DNA of 64,000 nt from the NCBI GenBank assembly GCA_022559845.1, contig JAHNEJ010000088.1, forward strand, positions 62,001-126,000. Direction: 5' to 3'. Within the stretch, counting starts at the first letter, position 1; every line of letters starts with the position of its first letter. Below are positions 36,101-47,395 of the stretch, piece by piece. The notes under the pieces are model-generated. The model saw only the letters and a program-made list of their open reading frames with translations, made no database searches and had not been told where the DNA came from. This DNA is from Amorphophallus konjac (Eukaryota; Streptophyta; Magnoliopsida; Alismatales; Araceae). The translations under genes and the position numbers were made by a program.

Positions 36101-38436
36101 TGAATCCCAACCAATAAATGGGTCAGACAATCTGCAGACTACCAATTAGTCCATAAGACTGATGCACATAGATACATGCACGTAATCAATACATGCACCT
36201 ATTTCACAAAATGATGAGCAAATGTCACCTATTTCACATTAAATTTGATATAGATCTATGTTAGAATATTTTTTTCTATTTTTTCAGATTTTTTTTATTT
36301 TTTAGACATTTGCATCCCTAGCCGAGTCAGCTGGTCTGACTCGGACGGGATCGGCCGAGATCGGTCCGGGATCGGCCGATCCCACCGACCAGGATCGGTT
36401 TGGGACCGGGCGATCCGATCCCGATCCCCGATTCTGCCTTCCTTGGTCCTATTTATCCAGTTTCTTGATCCTAACAATTCACTGCTCCCATTTCATACAG
36501 GAGGAAAGAAACCTCAAAGGTTCTTGCAGAACCTTCTGTGCGAGCAAAAACACTACATATAGCACATTCGAGAGAAAATGTAGACCTCAGTCAGACATTG
36601 ATTTCCAGACAAAATGAAATACATTGGATCACTTTATGCCAAAATGATACAAATATAAACAGTTGTACTAAATTTTACTAAAATTATATGAAAGCTACAA
36701 GAAATTAACCACTTTAAACTATATGGAGCTCGGCTACTGGTTATGAATAGTATTTGAGAGTTGACGTGTAGTTGCACTGCCTGAAAACATATTATTGAAC
36801 ATCAAGAGGAGGATCCAAAATAGGCTAATGAGCAATCAAACCTTTTCCTTTCTGATAAGTTTACATCCTTCAAGTGGACCAATACTTTGGAAGACTTCAG
36901 CAAGAAGACTCTCAGTAACATTGGGATGGATGTTGCCAATGTACCTGGTAAGCATGAAGCCATTAGAATAAATTAATTGATAAAATACAAGTGAATAAAA
37001 AAAATATTTGTCCAGTTCTCAAAAGCAAGTTAAAGGACCACATGTTAAAGAGTACTTAAGATGCACAAGTGAGGCAAAATTCCAATTACCCTAAAAACCC
37101 AGAACAATGATTCAGTAAAAAAACAAAAACAAAACTTGAAGTGAGATCCCAAATGGAAGGTACTCATAGTAAATAGTTTGCAGAATAATCTACAGAAAGA
37201 AGCAAGACAAAATTATTAAAAGATGGAGTAAGAAAAATGAAATGTTATAAAACACTCACACACTGCGGCATGAAGACGAATCAAATCCAGGGGGAAGGTT
37301 TCCACTTGGAACAGGTTCCATCTGCAAAATGTAAAAGTAAAACAGAAGAAATGAAAAATAATACCTGCAGAATCTGAGAACTGAACAAAAAAGTTAAGGA
37401 CAGACAAGGAAAGATCTGAATACATCTACTTAGCATTTAGCAAATTTGCAGCATCGAACTCACCAAATAAATATGAAATCGAAGCAGGTGTACATGCTTA
37501 ACTCTAGGTAGACAGGTTTAAAAAAAAGAGAATCCGAGCAAGATTGAGATAGCAATGAATTAAGTTTCAACGACAGGCATCATACTTGCACTATGATAGT
37601 TGGGGTCTCAAAGCACTATGTTGACTAAAAGCTGCAAACTCTGCACTTCATTTTTCTTAAAAGAATAACAATTAGAAAAGAAATTCACCCAATGCATGGT
37701 TTATTAGGAGATGACACCTCAAATAATGATTTTAGTTCTCCAAGGGAATGTTAAGCCACATCAGGGGCATAAAGAAAATTGTCCAAGCCACATGGAACAG
37801 TTGTGCCCTTTCCGGTTAAATGAATCGTTGGCAGAATAACTTAGAACGACACAAAACGAAGCCATCAACATAAAAATGCACAGATAAAGTTAAAGCACCA
37901 CATGCAATTTAGATCAAAATAGACGCGGACTATTCCAACAACACAAAAAATGCAAAGATGAAGGCACGACATGAATAACAGCCATCGCCTCTGCTCAGAT
38001 AATGAAACTAAAACGAGTAGACTTTGATCAAAACATGCCAATAACGGAATGTGAACCAGGAACGAAGAACAAGGATCAACTTCAGAAAGAATTATAAAGA
38101 AGGAATCCAAAGACAGAAACACAGAAGACCTAGGAACTCATTCATCAAACACCATTTCCGAGATTTCACAACGCAAGAGAGAACATCTTCAACACATAGG
38201 CGCGCATCGCCATGACCATCATCAGGAAATCGCGTACATTTATAAGGAGATCCGCGCTCTACAAATAGAAAAAGAGAAAAAAAACTCCGGAAAACAGACA
38301 CTCTCCGTGGTGCAAAGAGAGAATCCCTGACCTGCGACATGGCGGCCGCGAGGACGCCGGACTGGTACAGCTGCTGCTGCTGCTGGAACATGGCCTGCTG
38401 CATCAGCGCCTGCTGTTGCTTATACCTCTGCTCCAT
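21169..38436 (-). CDS. UBP1: Oligouridylate-binding protein 1 (UBP1/TIA-1-like), three RRMs
   Basis: Complete gene of 12 coding exons: complement(join(21169..21429, 21547..21720, 21828..21910, 29903..30016, 30623..30653, 31227..31302, 31479..31566, 31673..31734, 32319..32395, 36842..36944, 37260..37321, 38332..38436)). The exon lengths sum to 1236 nt with every phase consistent, giving 411 residues. It starts with a Gln-rich stretch ([14 protein letters not shown]), then RRM1 at about 56-127 ([14 protein letters not shown]), RRM2 at about 140-215 ([14 protein letters not shown]), RRM3 at about 257-329 ([14 protein letters not shown]) and a Pro/Gln/Ala-rich tail ending INYYH. UBP1 proteins are nuclear, bind U-rich pre-mRNA and 3' UTRs, aid splicing of weak introns and enter stress granules. 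Intron 9 is about 8 kb with a GC-AG border; intron 3 is 4.4 kb. Other introns are GT-AG. No defect is seen, so it is probably functional. Confidence 0.95.
22480..22995. repeat. GC-rich degenerate repeats in UBP1 intron 9
   Basis: Diverged units of about 100-120 bp built around GGATCCGGnCGGCAGAGGTCGG and CACCGCCGGATCC words, with open frames on both strands that are repeat artefacts. Neighbouring sequence (22100-22480, 22995-23180) has similar base composition and is probably part of the same unidentified element. Confidence 0.55.
24054..24072 (+). repeat. Homopolymer run of 19 G
   Basis: Nineteen consecutive G bases; G-quadruplex potential and a likely sequencing or assembly weak point. Confidence 0.95.
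24528..24772 (+). repeat. Cassandra LTR1
   Basis: 245 bp, TG...CA ends; followed at once by TAA and the primer-binding site. Confidence 0.93.
24608..24690 (+). other. 5S-rRNA-like segment in LTR1 (not a functional rRNA gene)
   Basis: GAACTCCAAAGTTAAGCGTG, GGGAGTAGTACTGGGATGGG and TGACCTCCCGGGAAGTCCTC follow the order of 5S rRNA positions including the internal pol III promoter boxes A and C. The same block recurs in LTR2 (about 25086-25160) and inverted in LTR3 (about 25405-25490). This is the known Cassandra feature and should not be annotated as an rRNA gene. Confidence 0.88.
24776..24790 (+). promoter_or_regulatory. Primer-binding site (initiator tRNA-Met type)
   Basis: TGGTATCAGAGCCAT three bases after LTR1, the standard plant iMet-tRNA primer-binding sequence. 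Confidence 0.93.
25007..25252 (+). repeat. Cassandra LTR2
   Basis: 246 bp, very similar to LTR1 and preceded by a purine-rich tract (AAGAGGGGTAGA, 24994-25005). The ends are TGTAACACCC and GCGTGACA. Confidence 0.93.
25316..25558 (-). repeat. Cassandra LTR3, inverted
   Basis: 243 bp reading TGTAACACCCTC...GGGCGTGACA on the minus strand. It is visibly more diverged from LTR1 and LTR2 than they are from each other. It is joined to 63 bp (25253-25315) that reverse-complement the internal region near 24903-24975; the primer-binding site and the first part of the internal region are missing from this inverted half. Confidence 0.9.
26071..26400. repeat. 167-bp tandem duplication
   Basis: GAAAATAAAAGTCTTATCTT starts at 26071 and at 26238. 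The copies are nearly identical through CCTATGTGCACCA. Confidence 0.92.
27606..27939. mobile_element. hAT-like MITE with CTATGT ends
   Basis: CTATGTTATCAAAAGCATGC on the left pairs with inverted CTATGTAGTCAGAGGCGTGA on the right. Flanks AGTGTATC (27598-27605) and AGTGTACC (27940-27947) match at 7 of 8. It contains the same GCCTAGGCG/GAGGCGA subterminal words as 51475-62055. Confidence 0.7.
28080..28500. mobile_element. Internally deleted relative of the 23330-27597 element
   Basis: 28090-28390 aligns with 23470-23765 and 28400-28470 with 27495-27560 in the same order, so about 3.7 kb of interior is missing relative to the longer copy. Confidence 0.55.
28874..29030. mobile_element. 157-bp hAT MITE in UBP1 intron 9
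   Basis: Ends CAGGGTTTGCCAACTC and (inverted) CAAGGTTGGCTGGCTC. Flanks GTTCAAGC (28866-28873) and GTTGAAGC (29031-29038), 7 of 8. Confidence 0.72.
32572..32851. mobile_element. 280-bp MULE-type MITE in UBP1 intron 3
   Basis: Long inverted arms of about 110 bp starting GGGTTTTTTGCA on both strands, with a perfect 9-bp duplication AACAATTTA (32563-32571 and 32852-32860). Nine bases is the Mutator-like target size. No coding sequence. Confidence 0.88.
33420..33620. mobile_element. 201-bp hAT MITE in UBP1 intron 3
   Basis: A perfect 8-bp duplication TATGGGGT (33412-33419 and 33621-33628) flanks sequence starting CAGGGTTGGCC and ending GCCAAAACCTCA. The interior is rich in GTACGGTACCGAGTCGGCC-type words shared with 47396-47637. 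Confidence 0.8.
33748..33996. mobile_element. MULE-type MITE in UBP1 intron 3 (probable)
   Basis: Diverged inverted arms (GGGGTCTTTTGCA left, GGGGATTTTTGCA inverted right). Flanks AAAATATTG and AAAAGATTA match at 7 of 9. Confidence 0.5.
35437..36445. mobile_element. 1-kb non-autonomous hAT element in UBP1 intron 3
   Basis: Ends CATGGAAGGCAGAATCGG and inverted CAAGGAAGGCAGAATCGG (17 of 18) with a perfect 8-bp duplication GTCCTATT (35429-35436 and 36446-36453). Subterminal GGATCGG/CCGATCC clusters lie on both sides. The termini resemble those of the large hATs at 51584 and 51973, so it may have been moved by their transposase. Confidence 0.88.
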
Positions 38437-38902
38437 CCTCCCCCCGCGCCTCGTCCTCTACGGTCGCTGCCGCCCTAGAGCAGAAGGTTGTTCCCGGGGG
38501 GGTTGTTGTTTGAGGAAGGAGGGGGGTGAAATTAGACAAGGGTCGAAATGGGGGCGATCAGAGAGGCTGAGGGAAGACTAGGGCAAAAACATAAGAAATG
38601 GCACGATCTGTGGCCTTGTTCTCTCGCCGCGGAGGACAACAACGGCCGTGGATGAAGGGAAATTTGCAGGTCGACGGCGATGGCTGATTTCGCACTACAA
38701 AAGAAGAAGAAGAAGAAGAAGAACCTCCTCTTGGGCGATCCAGAGAAGTCGATGGATGTGAAAATGGGAGAACCCCCGCCGTACGCAGCAGGAAGAACAC
38801 ACTCTCTCTCTCTCTCTCTGCGTTAGGAGGGAGAGATAAAAAGCTGTGACTGGGGGGAGGGAGGAGAGAGACTAGTAGGAGGCGTAGACAAAGGTCAGGC
38901 CA
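38437..38902 (-). other. UBP1 5' UTR and core promoter
   Basis: Between the start codon and the TATA box. Contains a (CTT/GAA)-type run (38700-38722) and a (CT)n tract (38800-38820). No intron border was identified in it. Confidence 0.5.
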
Positions 38903-38908
38903 TTTATA
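38903..38908 (-). promoter_or_regulatory. TATA box of UBP1 (candidate)
   Basis: TATAAA in CTGCCTATAAATGGCC on the minus strand, about 470 bp upstream of the start codon. Confidence 0.55.
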
Positions 38909-41900
38909 GGCAGTCAGGGTGTGTCCAGGGTCCGAAGTTGGATTACCGTTTATCGAGGGGCTTTTTTCAAGGCGTTGCAACATACTTGTCCTGCTCTGCA
39001 AAAATGGGAAGAAAGAATTTTTTAAAAAAATTAGTCATCTTTAAAATTGAAATGATAAAAAATTAAATAAAAATATATTAGTAAATATATTCTTCTTTCA
39101 TTTAAATATTATAAAATTATAAATTTACATCAACATAAAGATGAATATTCTATTTAGATTTAAATATTATATTTATTTTATAATCAAATAACTAAAATAA
39201 CTCTATAAAATCTTAAATTTTTCACCCTTATTGAAAAATAGACGAGAGAGACCCAGAGAAAGAGCGCGAGGGAGGCGTCGGAGGAGATTTTCCCCTCTGA
39301 CATCGGCAACCCACCCAATGGAGATGAGTTGCACATATGAGAGAAAGAGAGAGAAATTGTTTGAGAGAGAAGTGTCGCAAATATTAGTTCCCGAAATGGT
39401 ACATCGTGAGCAGCAGGCACATAATCTGATCGCGGTCGCTCGACTATCGGAGATGCAGTACCAAATGCCAGGCCGAGGCCCCACATAGTGGTTGCGTCGC
39501 CGACAATGAAGGCTCCCTCAATGCCCAATGGTGTGGGGTGGAGAAGAAAGGGGAGTTGACGATGCGACATCACAAGAAGCACGGGGGAGGTAATGTCTGT
39601 ATAGAGGATCAGGCAAAAGAGAATATCGAGTCGAGACCTAAAATCCGCCGTACTATAAAGGTTACGGCGTTAATTACATCTCTCTGAAATGAGAAAACCC
39701 TTAATTAATCGTTAGGATAAAATGTCTTGTGACTTGCAGTTTATAGTAGGGCATGTACGAATATGCAGGGACTTTTTTATTTTTCGTAACAAATAAAAAT
39801 TGGTTGCAACAAAACCTTTTGATTAGCGATGAATAAACCTTGCGTTACTCATAGTTGTTTCATTATGATCATTATTACGATTACTATTATATTTTAATTA
39901 TTCTTTGTCTCTCTTTTTTATTATTATTAACATATTTTTATACTTTTTTATTCTTTGCTATTTTGATCTTATAAGGTTTTTTTTGTTTCAGCATTAGAGA
40001 TATGTGCTAATTGATAATCATTGTCTCAAAAGGTTCAAGTGATACGGCATCGCTTCCCGAAACGTTTTTTTGCTATGTTTGATCGATTCAACCACAATAC
40101 AGGCAGTAACGAATTCCTTCTCAAAGGGATGGACCACACGTAATCATTCGAACCAAGTATGTCATAAATCTTTCTAACTCGAGGATCCTAACAAAATTTT
40201 GGCAGCATCTTCCCCTATCCTGTAGCATATCGGGGTGATGCAGCGGGTGCTCATCCACAGAAGTCCGTGATGGTCCCTTAATAGTTCAAGTGCACACAAA
40301 ACAAGAACACTTATGATTATCTGTGACGTCGCATCCTCGAGGACTAGTCTACTAGAGGATCCGAGATGTCTGGGAACTCTGAGCAAAACCACGATTTTGT
40401 CAATGTGCATTTTAAACACACATTTGATGTTTGACCCACCCATTTTACCATAGACTGTATATTAAGTCCCCCCCCCTCCCCAAAAAAATGAAGGGTTGAT
40501 CAACTATGGAACCATCAAGGTCCGGAGGCCGTGTCAGTAATCGACAGAAACTCCTCTAATACCTACAGGGTTTTTTTTTTGGATTAATCTACGTTGAGGC
40601 TATGCCAAGAACATTAGCAGTCCCTGAGCGTGAGCTCGACCATCACCTGTGCCTGTTTAACATTTCTACAACCCGATTCCAGTAGCGGGTTCGCGCAGGG
40701 TAGTAAAGGGGTCATGGAAGATGGCTATGAAAACTCGGGAAGAAACATCCACACCCAAAGTGGCAGTTGGGCTTTTTTGGAGTTTGGACCTCAACCATAG
40801 CAGGGGAGAGTCCAGACACCATAATCATGACCGCGCCCTATTCACCGTGCTGGAATAGGGCAATACCTCGGAGTACTTGTTCGAAATAAATTAGGTGAGA
40901 GAGAGAGACTCCGATCTGGCCAGATGTTGGGCTATCACGAGTTTTGTATATGGCCATGATTTCGGCTCACCAGAGCACGATCCTTACCCTCAAGATGATA
41001 GGAATTGATTGTCCTAAATTTGGCTTGATATGGGGTCATAACATGGGATCCGGGGATCGATTGTAAACCCCATATTCTAAAAAAAAATAGAAAAACTAAA
41101 TCTATAGCCCCTTGGGCCGATTTTATGGTGCAATGACCTCTCCCCTATCAATCTTGGATCCCCATGGAGATCTCTGTCCATCTATGCAGTCGTTAACGTG
41201 AAAACGACGTTAACGGCATACCTGGTTCAGAGCATCGTGAGAAAATTTCAAGCGACCTCCGACTTGGGATCGTGCCTATGAACTAGAGCAGATCCCAAGC
41301 GTGGAGTCCTGTGAGAAAAGCTTCCCTTGACTGGCACGGTGAAATATTTATTCAAAGGGATCAGATTATCCCTGGCGTTTGTAAATCGATAAACTATAAT
41401 ACAAGCAAAAGAAAAGTCACAGTGAACACGAGAATGAGGAAGATAAGAATCATGCACCATAGCCATGAATCATTGATTGGATTTCAGAAATAACATGCTG
41501 AAATACAGAAGAAAGCCTCTCGGCCATGACCTAGGAGTAAAACATCAACCTACGATTAGCTCACTCTCTCTCTCTCTCTTGTTCCTCTTTCTTTTCTTCT
41601 CCTTCTCCTTCCCCTTCCCTCGGACTGCTGCAGAGCACTCTCTTGGACGGCTACCGAGGAGGTCTCCTTTACTGCTTCTTCGAAGAAAAGGATCTCTCTC
41701 AAACTAATGCCTTCGAAAAGCCCCCTTGACTCTTGCAGGTTGGGTCCTTTTATAGGCGCTCAGTCAGGTGTATCAGCACGGGTCAATGAACAGGCACCTG
41801 AGTTCACGCAGAAGGCGTGGATGGCATATGGCGCCAAACCTAGTTTATATTAGCGCCGTTTCAACTATAACGTTTACAGGTTGAAGGTGTTCTAGCAGCA

Positions 41901-41940
41901 TATATGGTGCTGGTTCATACTGGTTTGTTGTTCTTTTCGT
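38909..41940. other. Intergenic, no gene recognised
   Basis: 39000-39240 is very AT-rich. The frames around 39184-39582 overlap on both strands and show no domain. 41030-41760 has LTR-like features (a (CT)n tract near 41561, TATA-like TCCTTTTATAGGCGC near 41747), but I could not define ends or coding sequence. Confidence 0.4.
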
Positions 41941-42477
41941 TGCCGAGTCCTCGAGTCCGTGACAGTGTTTTTTCATGAACACCTTAGGTTCCTACAATTT
42001 GGGTCTATTTCATCTTTTATAGATGCAGTTTTTGACTGATTTGGCGCTGACTTGTGGTTTCAGGCTGATCCGACACTGTTCTGTAGCTTTAGCCTGGCTT
42101 GGTTCTAACAGGTTGGTCTTTTGCTTTTTCGGTGTCGAGTCCTCATGATTAAGTCTATAGTAGTGCCTTTTTAGGAACACTTTGGCTCTCCACAATTTAG
42201 GTCTATTTCATCCCTCCGATACGTAATTTTGCATTGATCCAATGTCGTGTTTCAATTTTAAATCGATCCGACACCGTTTTGTACCTTTAGCCTCGCTTGG
42301 TTCCAACTGGCTGGTCCCCTATTTTTTCGATGTTGAGTCCTCATGACTAAGTCCGGAGTAGTGCCTTTTCATGAACACTTTGGCTCCCCACAATTTGGGT
42401 CTACTTCATCCCTTTGGGACGTAATTTTGCATTGATTTGGTGCAGTGTTTCAGTTTTAAACTGATCCGGCATTGTAT
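41941..42477. repeat. Tandem repeat, unit about 195 bp, 2.7 copies
   Basis: Units start TGCCGAGTCCTC (41941), TGTCGAGTCCTC (42133) and TGTTGAGTCCTC (42331). Shared words include GAACACTTTGGCTC, CACAATTTGGGTCTA and TTAGCCTCGCTTGGTTC. Units 2 and 3 are closer to each other than to unit 1. Confidence 0.85.
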
Positions 42478-44200
42478 TAATTTGTTGATTTCACCTGATC
42501 TTGGCTTCAATGATCTTTTGAGAATTTTTTCAAGTAGCCCCTAGAGGATCTTTTCAAGTTGAATCTGACGAAACTACTTCACAGCATCGTGGTGTCGGTT
42601 TTAGACGCCGACACATGAATAACCATTTATTTGCGGCCGCCATGCCACCGTAATAAGGGTATGGGATCGGGGACTGTGCCAGGCTCAGCAGCAACACCTG
42701 GTAGGACGACATTGAGGGCCTGCCTACATCAACAGCAGTGGTCAATGGGGGCACTAGTTTGCTAAGAGCTGGCGGTAGTCAACCTGGCACTGGTTCGCAT
42801 CTAGCGCTGGGGATTAGCTAGGGACGTCCGATGGATCCCGGATGCCTTCACCTCCCATCGTTGTGGCCACCGTCTACACCGTTTAGAGGTCGTCTCATTC
42901 CCCTCTGGTGGCAATTACTGATGAGAGCTTATGGGAAGAAGAGTGGTACTGATAAAAATGCAGAGAGAGAGAGATAGATGGTGACCTTTTTTCCTCTCAC
43001 CGTGCAACCCCTCTCCCCACTAACACCCCCTCTCGTTGGAGTCCCCCCCCACCCTACAATTCCCTCCCCCTCCTTACGACCTCCCCTCCCTGCTACCCCC
43101 TCTCCCCCCAGCACCCTTGTAACACCGCTCCCCCTGCCCTGTGACCTGCCCTCCTTGCAACCCCCCTCCCAATCTCCCCTCCCTCCTACCCCTCTCTTGC
43201 GAGAGTCCGCCTCCCGTATACAGCCCCCCTCCTCCCCGTGATCACTCCGGTCATCCCCCTCCTGTATGCACTCTCTCCTCCCAGTGGCCTCTCATACGGT
43301 ACATCTTCCTCTTCCCTAAATGTTTGGAGTTTTCTAGAGTTAGGGGTGAGAGAGAGACGAAGTTGGGAGAGAGATGAGTCTTTTTTTAATCACGGACATT
43401 ATCATCTTTTCTCACGTAGAGTTAAGAGATGAGTCTTTTTTTTAATCACGGACATTATCATCTTTTCTCACGTAGAGTTAAGAGATGAGTCTTTTTTTTT
43501 AATCACGGATATTATCATCTTTTCTCACGTAGAGTTAAAGTTAACCAAAATTAGATTAATAGCTGATAACGGTGGCTCACGACGATGACATTTTTACACT
43601 ATTTAGACAAAAGTAAAATGCCGTTATCAATGCATTTACCGCCATAATTTTTTGTCATTTTAACTTTAGCATGAATTTATTTGCAAAAAACCCAATGAAA
43701 TAAAGTGAGCATTCTCAAGGGTTGAGTTATTTCTATAATTACTATGTCACACTTTTATCACTTAATTTATCATTTTTATTAGTCCTTTGATCATATCATC
43801 GAATGACTCAGACGAAGTCAGTTTATAATTTTACATTCAATATTCTTAACCTCACCTCAAGAACATTAAATTTGAGTTCAAGCTTTCCAGTCATCTAATT
43901 GTCAAATTAAATAATAACATTCTTTCCCAGGGGTGGAATTAGTTGTGGGTTCTCAATGTTCCAATAACGAGGCAATAACTGAGTTTGTTTACAGTGTTAC
44001 GCGTTTCCTTCTACGAGAGAATAAAGTTATATCTGTTGGTTGTTCATCTTTTTCGGGTCCTTTTGAGGGCGTAACACTAGTTTTTTGTGTTGTTTTTGTT
44101 CTTTCTTCAATTATGTTCATAAGAATTCAAACCAACTTATGGTCGGTCATGATATCCTATCTCAAATCACTCAAGAAGCCCTACTGACTCATGATTTTCT
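42478..44200. other. Intergenic, low complexity and AT-rich
   Basis: C/T-rich tract at 42990-43260. The open frame 43933-44187 (84 codons) has no domain I know and no splice context, so it is not called as a gene. Confidence 0.4.
43371..43538. repeat. 55-56-bp tandem triplication
   Basis: GAGATGAGTC starts at 43371, 43426 and 43482. Units are identical except one base and the T run after GAGTC, which is 7, 8 and 9 bases long in successive copies. Confidence 0.95.
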
Positions 44201-44219
44201 ATCGGTGAAATACATAGAA

Positions 44220-44600
44220 AGTCATTAACACTTTTGGGTGCTGTTAAGACTCATTTCTCCCTAGTCTTTATAGTCTTCACTCCATAAGTTCATTCCCTTT
44301 GCATGTTTTTCTTCAAAATTGTAACTTTCACATTTTAAGTTATTCCCTTCCCGCTACTTAAGATCAGACGATCATTTGGGGGCCCTTTAAAATCTACGTA
44401 GGATGACGTATTCGTGCCCCTAGGCGTGAATACATCACCGTACACAGAGTAAGCGCCGCTAAATATGAGAGAGATGGATGAGGCCCACATTTGTCTCTCT
44501 CATGTTTGCTTACCCTATTCCGATTTCAAAGACGTCTTGTTGACCAATAAATTCATGCGATAAGATTAAGAGTTATTTGGCGACTCTGGCTAATGTGAAG
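44220..44600 (+). mobile_element. LTR end with TGGCGACTC-type primer site (weak)
   Basis: TTATTTGGCGACTCTGGC near 44573 resembles the LTR-primer-site junction of Tat/Ogre-type gypsy elements. The preceding 350 bp is LTR-like in composition. No coding region follows; the assignment is tentative. Confidence 0.3.
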
Positions 44601-45459
44601 GCATTCGTTGTGGATGCAAGGTACCCTTACCAAGTTTACAAAGCTTGTCATGGACCAATTAACTTCCATATTTGACCCAAAAAATTCAAAATCTCAAATG
44701 CAAAATCAGATTATGTGGTTAATCTAAAATTGAACATACAACCCAGCTCAGGGCATGAATCAGTCGCGCCGTTAATGTTTGTTCGTACTTCAATCTTCGA
44801 CTATGTAGAACATTTGGAAAGAAATAGCATATGCGATTGGTAGTCTCATGTCAAAATTCCTTTGCACCTGAGTCGCATATAAATAATCCAATGCATTGAG
44901 ATCAGCAACACTTTGGGATTCATTCACACTCTCGGATCCATTATGTGCTGCGGCGCTTGGCTTCCTCTTATGCACCAGTGCCAGCAAGTTCTATGGCGAG
45001 TGTCGATAGGACCGTCTTATGGGGCTGCAGTGCGATGAAAACTCTTAAGCACGCTGAAATAGAGTTTAACACATGAAAAGGAAAACATTCCTCCGCTGCA
45101 AGATGAAACACAAGAGAAAATGGCAGCAACTGAAGTGATGAACACAAGGTACAACCTGTTCTATTTAAAAATTCTCAAAAGTCTAAAGAGGACGTCATCT
45201 CTAAAGTTTAAATTCAAAATCAACAAACCATAAGTTTGTCGGTTTGGATAACATACTGGTCACAAGAAAATCAGAGACAGTCCACAAGCTTTATTTATGT
45301 GGTGTGATAGACTTTTTATCTTCTAGTAAGCATTGTCCATGACATGACAAGCGATTTACCAAGTAATTAATCCAAACGCCTAGAGCCAAATAGGATAAGG
45401 ATAATGAGAAGAACTAGAATGCGTTTCCTTAATTTCTTAAAAAGATAGAGATATTATGA

Positions 45460-46200
45460 ACTTGTTTTTTTTGAAAGTGAGTAGTACCGTGAATGTATTA
45501 AAAGAAAAGAAGAATGTACAAATATAAATTAAGTCAAAACCCCCAAAAGTAACATGCTAGAACCTATACAACAAAATACACGTTAAGATAGTGTGAAGTA
45601 ATTAATCTCCCAAACAACCAAAAAGAGGAGAAATAATGGAATTCGTATTAGAGAGTGTCAGCCCACTCCTTAACTCTAGCCCATACAAAAGTAACAAGAG
45701 TATGTTCGGTACGTGACTCTCTTCTGAAGATCTTGTGATTCCGCTCTCTCCACAGTGCCCATAACATGGCGTGGAGGATAAGTCACTACACCGTCCTATC
45801 CGACTTGAGGTCCCAAAGCCTATCCCACTCTCAAAGCAAGCGGTGAATCTCACTCCACTGGTTGATAATATAGTTGATCATCCCAGCAATATCTATCCAC
45901 ACCCCCTGAGAGTAGGAGCAGCCGACAAAAAAGTGGTCAAAGGACTCCTCGTCGGCGCTGCAAAGATAACATGTAGGGATCAAATCTGGAATGAAACTAG
46001 ACAGCCTGTCCTAAGTGGAAAGCCTCCCATGGAAGATTTTGAACTTGTTATATACTCAAAAATCCCACATGGCATGGTTATTGTATCATCACGAAACAAT
46101 GAGGATAATAATAAGGCATGCAAAGAATTACATGACATGCCAGGAGAAAAAGTCCTAAGATTCTTACCCCCACCAGCTCTGTTTCATGCTCTGATATAAA
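45460..46200 (-). mobile_element. 3' end of a decayed LINE (zf-RVT region)
   Basis: On the minus strand 45960-45830 reads PTCYLCSADEESFDHFF and CSYSQGVW, the CxxC...H...C pattern of the zinc-binding region after plant L1 reverse transcriptase. It is preceded by KIFHGRLST-like sequence and followed near 45780-45660 by ALWRERNHKIF and WARVKEWAD, a typical LINE C terminus. At least one stop and one frame break interrupt it. A T-run at 45467-45473 may be the remains of the poly(A) tail. The 5' part is missing. Confidence 0.7.
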
Positions 46201-46399
46201 GGCAGTGTCTACTTTGCCATTTGGGAAGTCCTTCAATTCACATGACAGAACGAAGGGAAAAAATATTAAAATTAGTCTATAGATTATAACTCTGGTTTGG
46301 ACACACGTCCAACAAAAATAACTCTAAAAAGACGTGAGAAACTTCATATCTCAATATCCAAGATAAGCTTATGATTTTTAATGACGGTGGGAACGCCTG

Positions 46400-46930
46400 C
46401 CAAACATCGTGTCATGATTCACATTGCGTTAATATAAATTTTTCCCCACTCGACACTTCCGTCGTTTGTTTCACTGCCAATCTCCGTTGATTTTGGAAGG
46501 GAAGCGATCGTTGCGGACGATCCTTCCTATTACTTTGATTTAAATGATCCCGTTGCTTTGTTTTAAATGAGTCGTAAAATCTTATAAATAGATCACCATG
46601 AGTGATCATAAGCCCACACAAGAATACACACTGTTACTGTACTCGTGAAGGTATTCTGCACTCTTGTTTCCTTCTTCTTCATCTTTTTCTTCACTCTTGC
46701 TGAGTATTTGAGAGTAAGGCGGGGGTTTGTAAAACTCTCCTCGAGGACTTGTTGATGGGAGAGAGGAGATCATCTATCCGAAGATTATCGTATCTCTAAA
46801 AAGATATTGTCAAGTGAATCGCATGTCGAAAAATAATAGAACTCTACGCATTTCGACCCAACTGATTATATTTTTAATTTTTATTATTTAATTAGTACGT
46901 ATATTTTAATTTTCAGCAACAGATCTCAAA
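46400..46930 (+). other. LTR-like or promoter-like segment
   Basis: TATAAATAG at about 46583 followed by a pyrimidine-rich leader and an AT-rich 3' part ending TTTTCAGCAACAG. It could be a solo copia-type LTR. Ends not found. Confidence 0.25.
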
Positions 46931-47395
46931 AGACTCTGACATCACCCAGGTAGTCAATGAAGTTTTTAGGTAGTCAGGCTAGAGAATCTTCCTAGACACT
47001 GCCTACTGCACTTGATTAATTAGTGGACTGCCGCCAGCGGTTCCACTCACATAGCATTCGGCTACCACAACATAAAACACCCGCACCACAATGTATGGGA
47101 TGATCTACTACTACGAAGGAGAACTAAACAATTTAGTCTCTTCCTCTGGCTTTCGCATTCACAAAGTACCTTGCATACATGAATAAATATGCACACAACC
47201 ATAGGATTCCACTGGTCACAGTAATTAACTGTACAACCCCATTAACGTCCCTTAACTTCAAAGTCTGTTATCTTCAAACCAGGCACATTGGTAACACGTA
47301 CCTTGGTTCATAACGAATGCCCTGATCAGAAAAGACTCTCTCCATATACCACCATCGTCTTCATATAATCTGCATGCGCATGACAATGTCCCAAC

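Noticed and set aside
43933..44187. 84-codon hydrophobic open frame
   Set aside because: No homologous family recognised, no promoter or splice context, AT-rich surroundings.
44790..44987. 65-codon minus-strand frame with normal composition
   Set aside because: Could be a remnant exon, but no domain, neighbour exon or convincing splice border was found.
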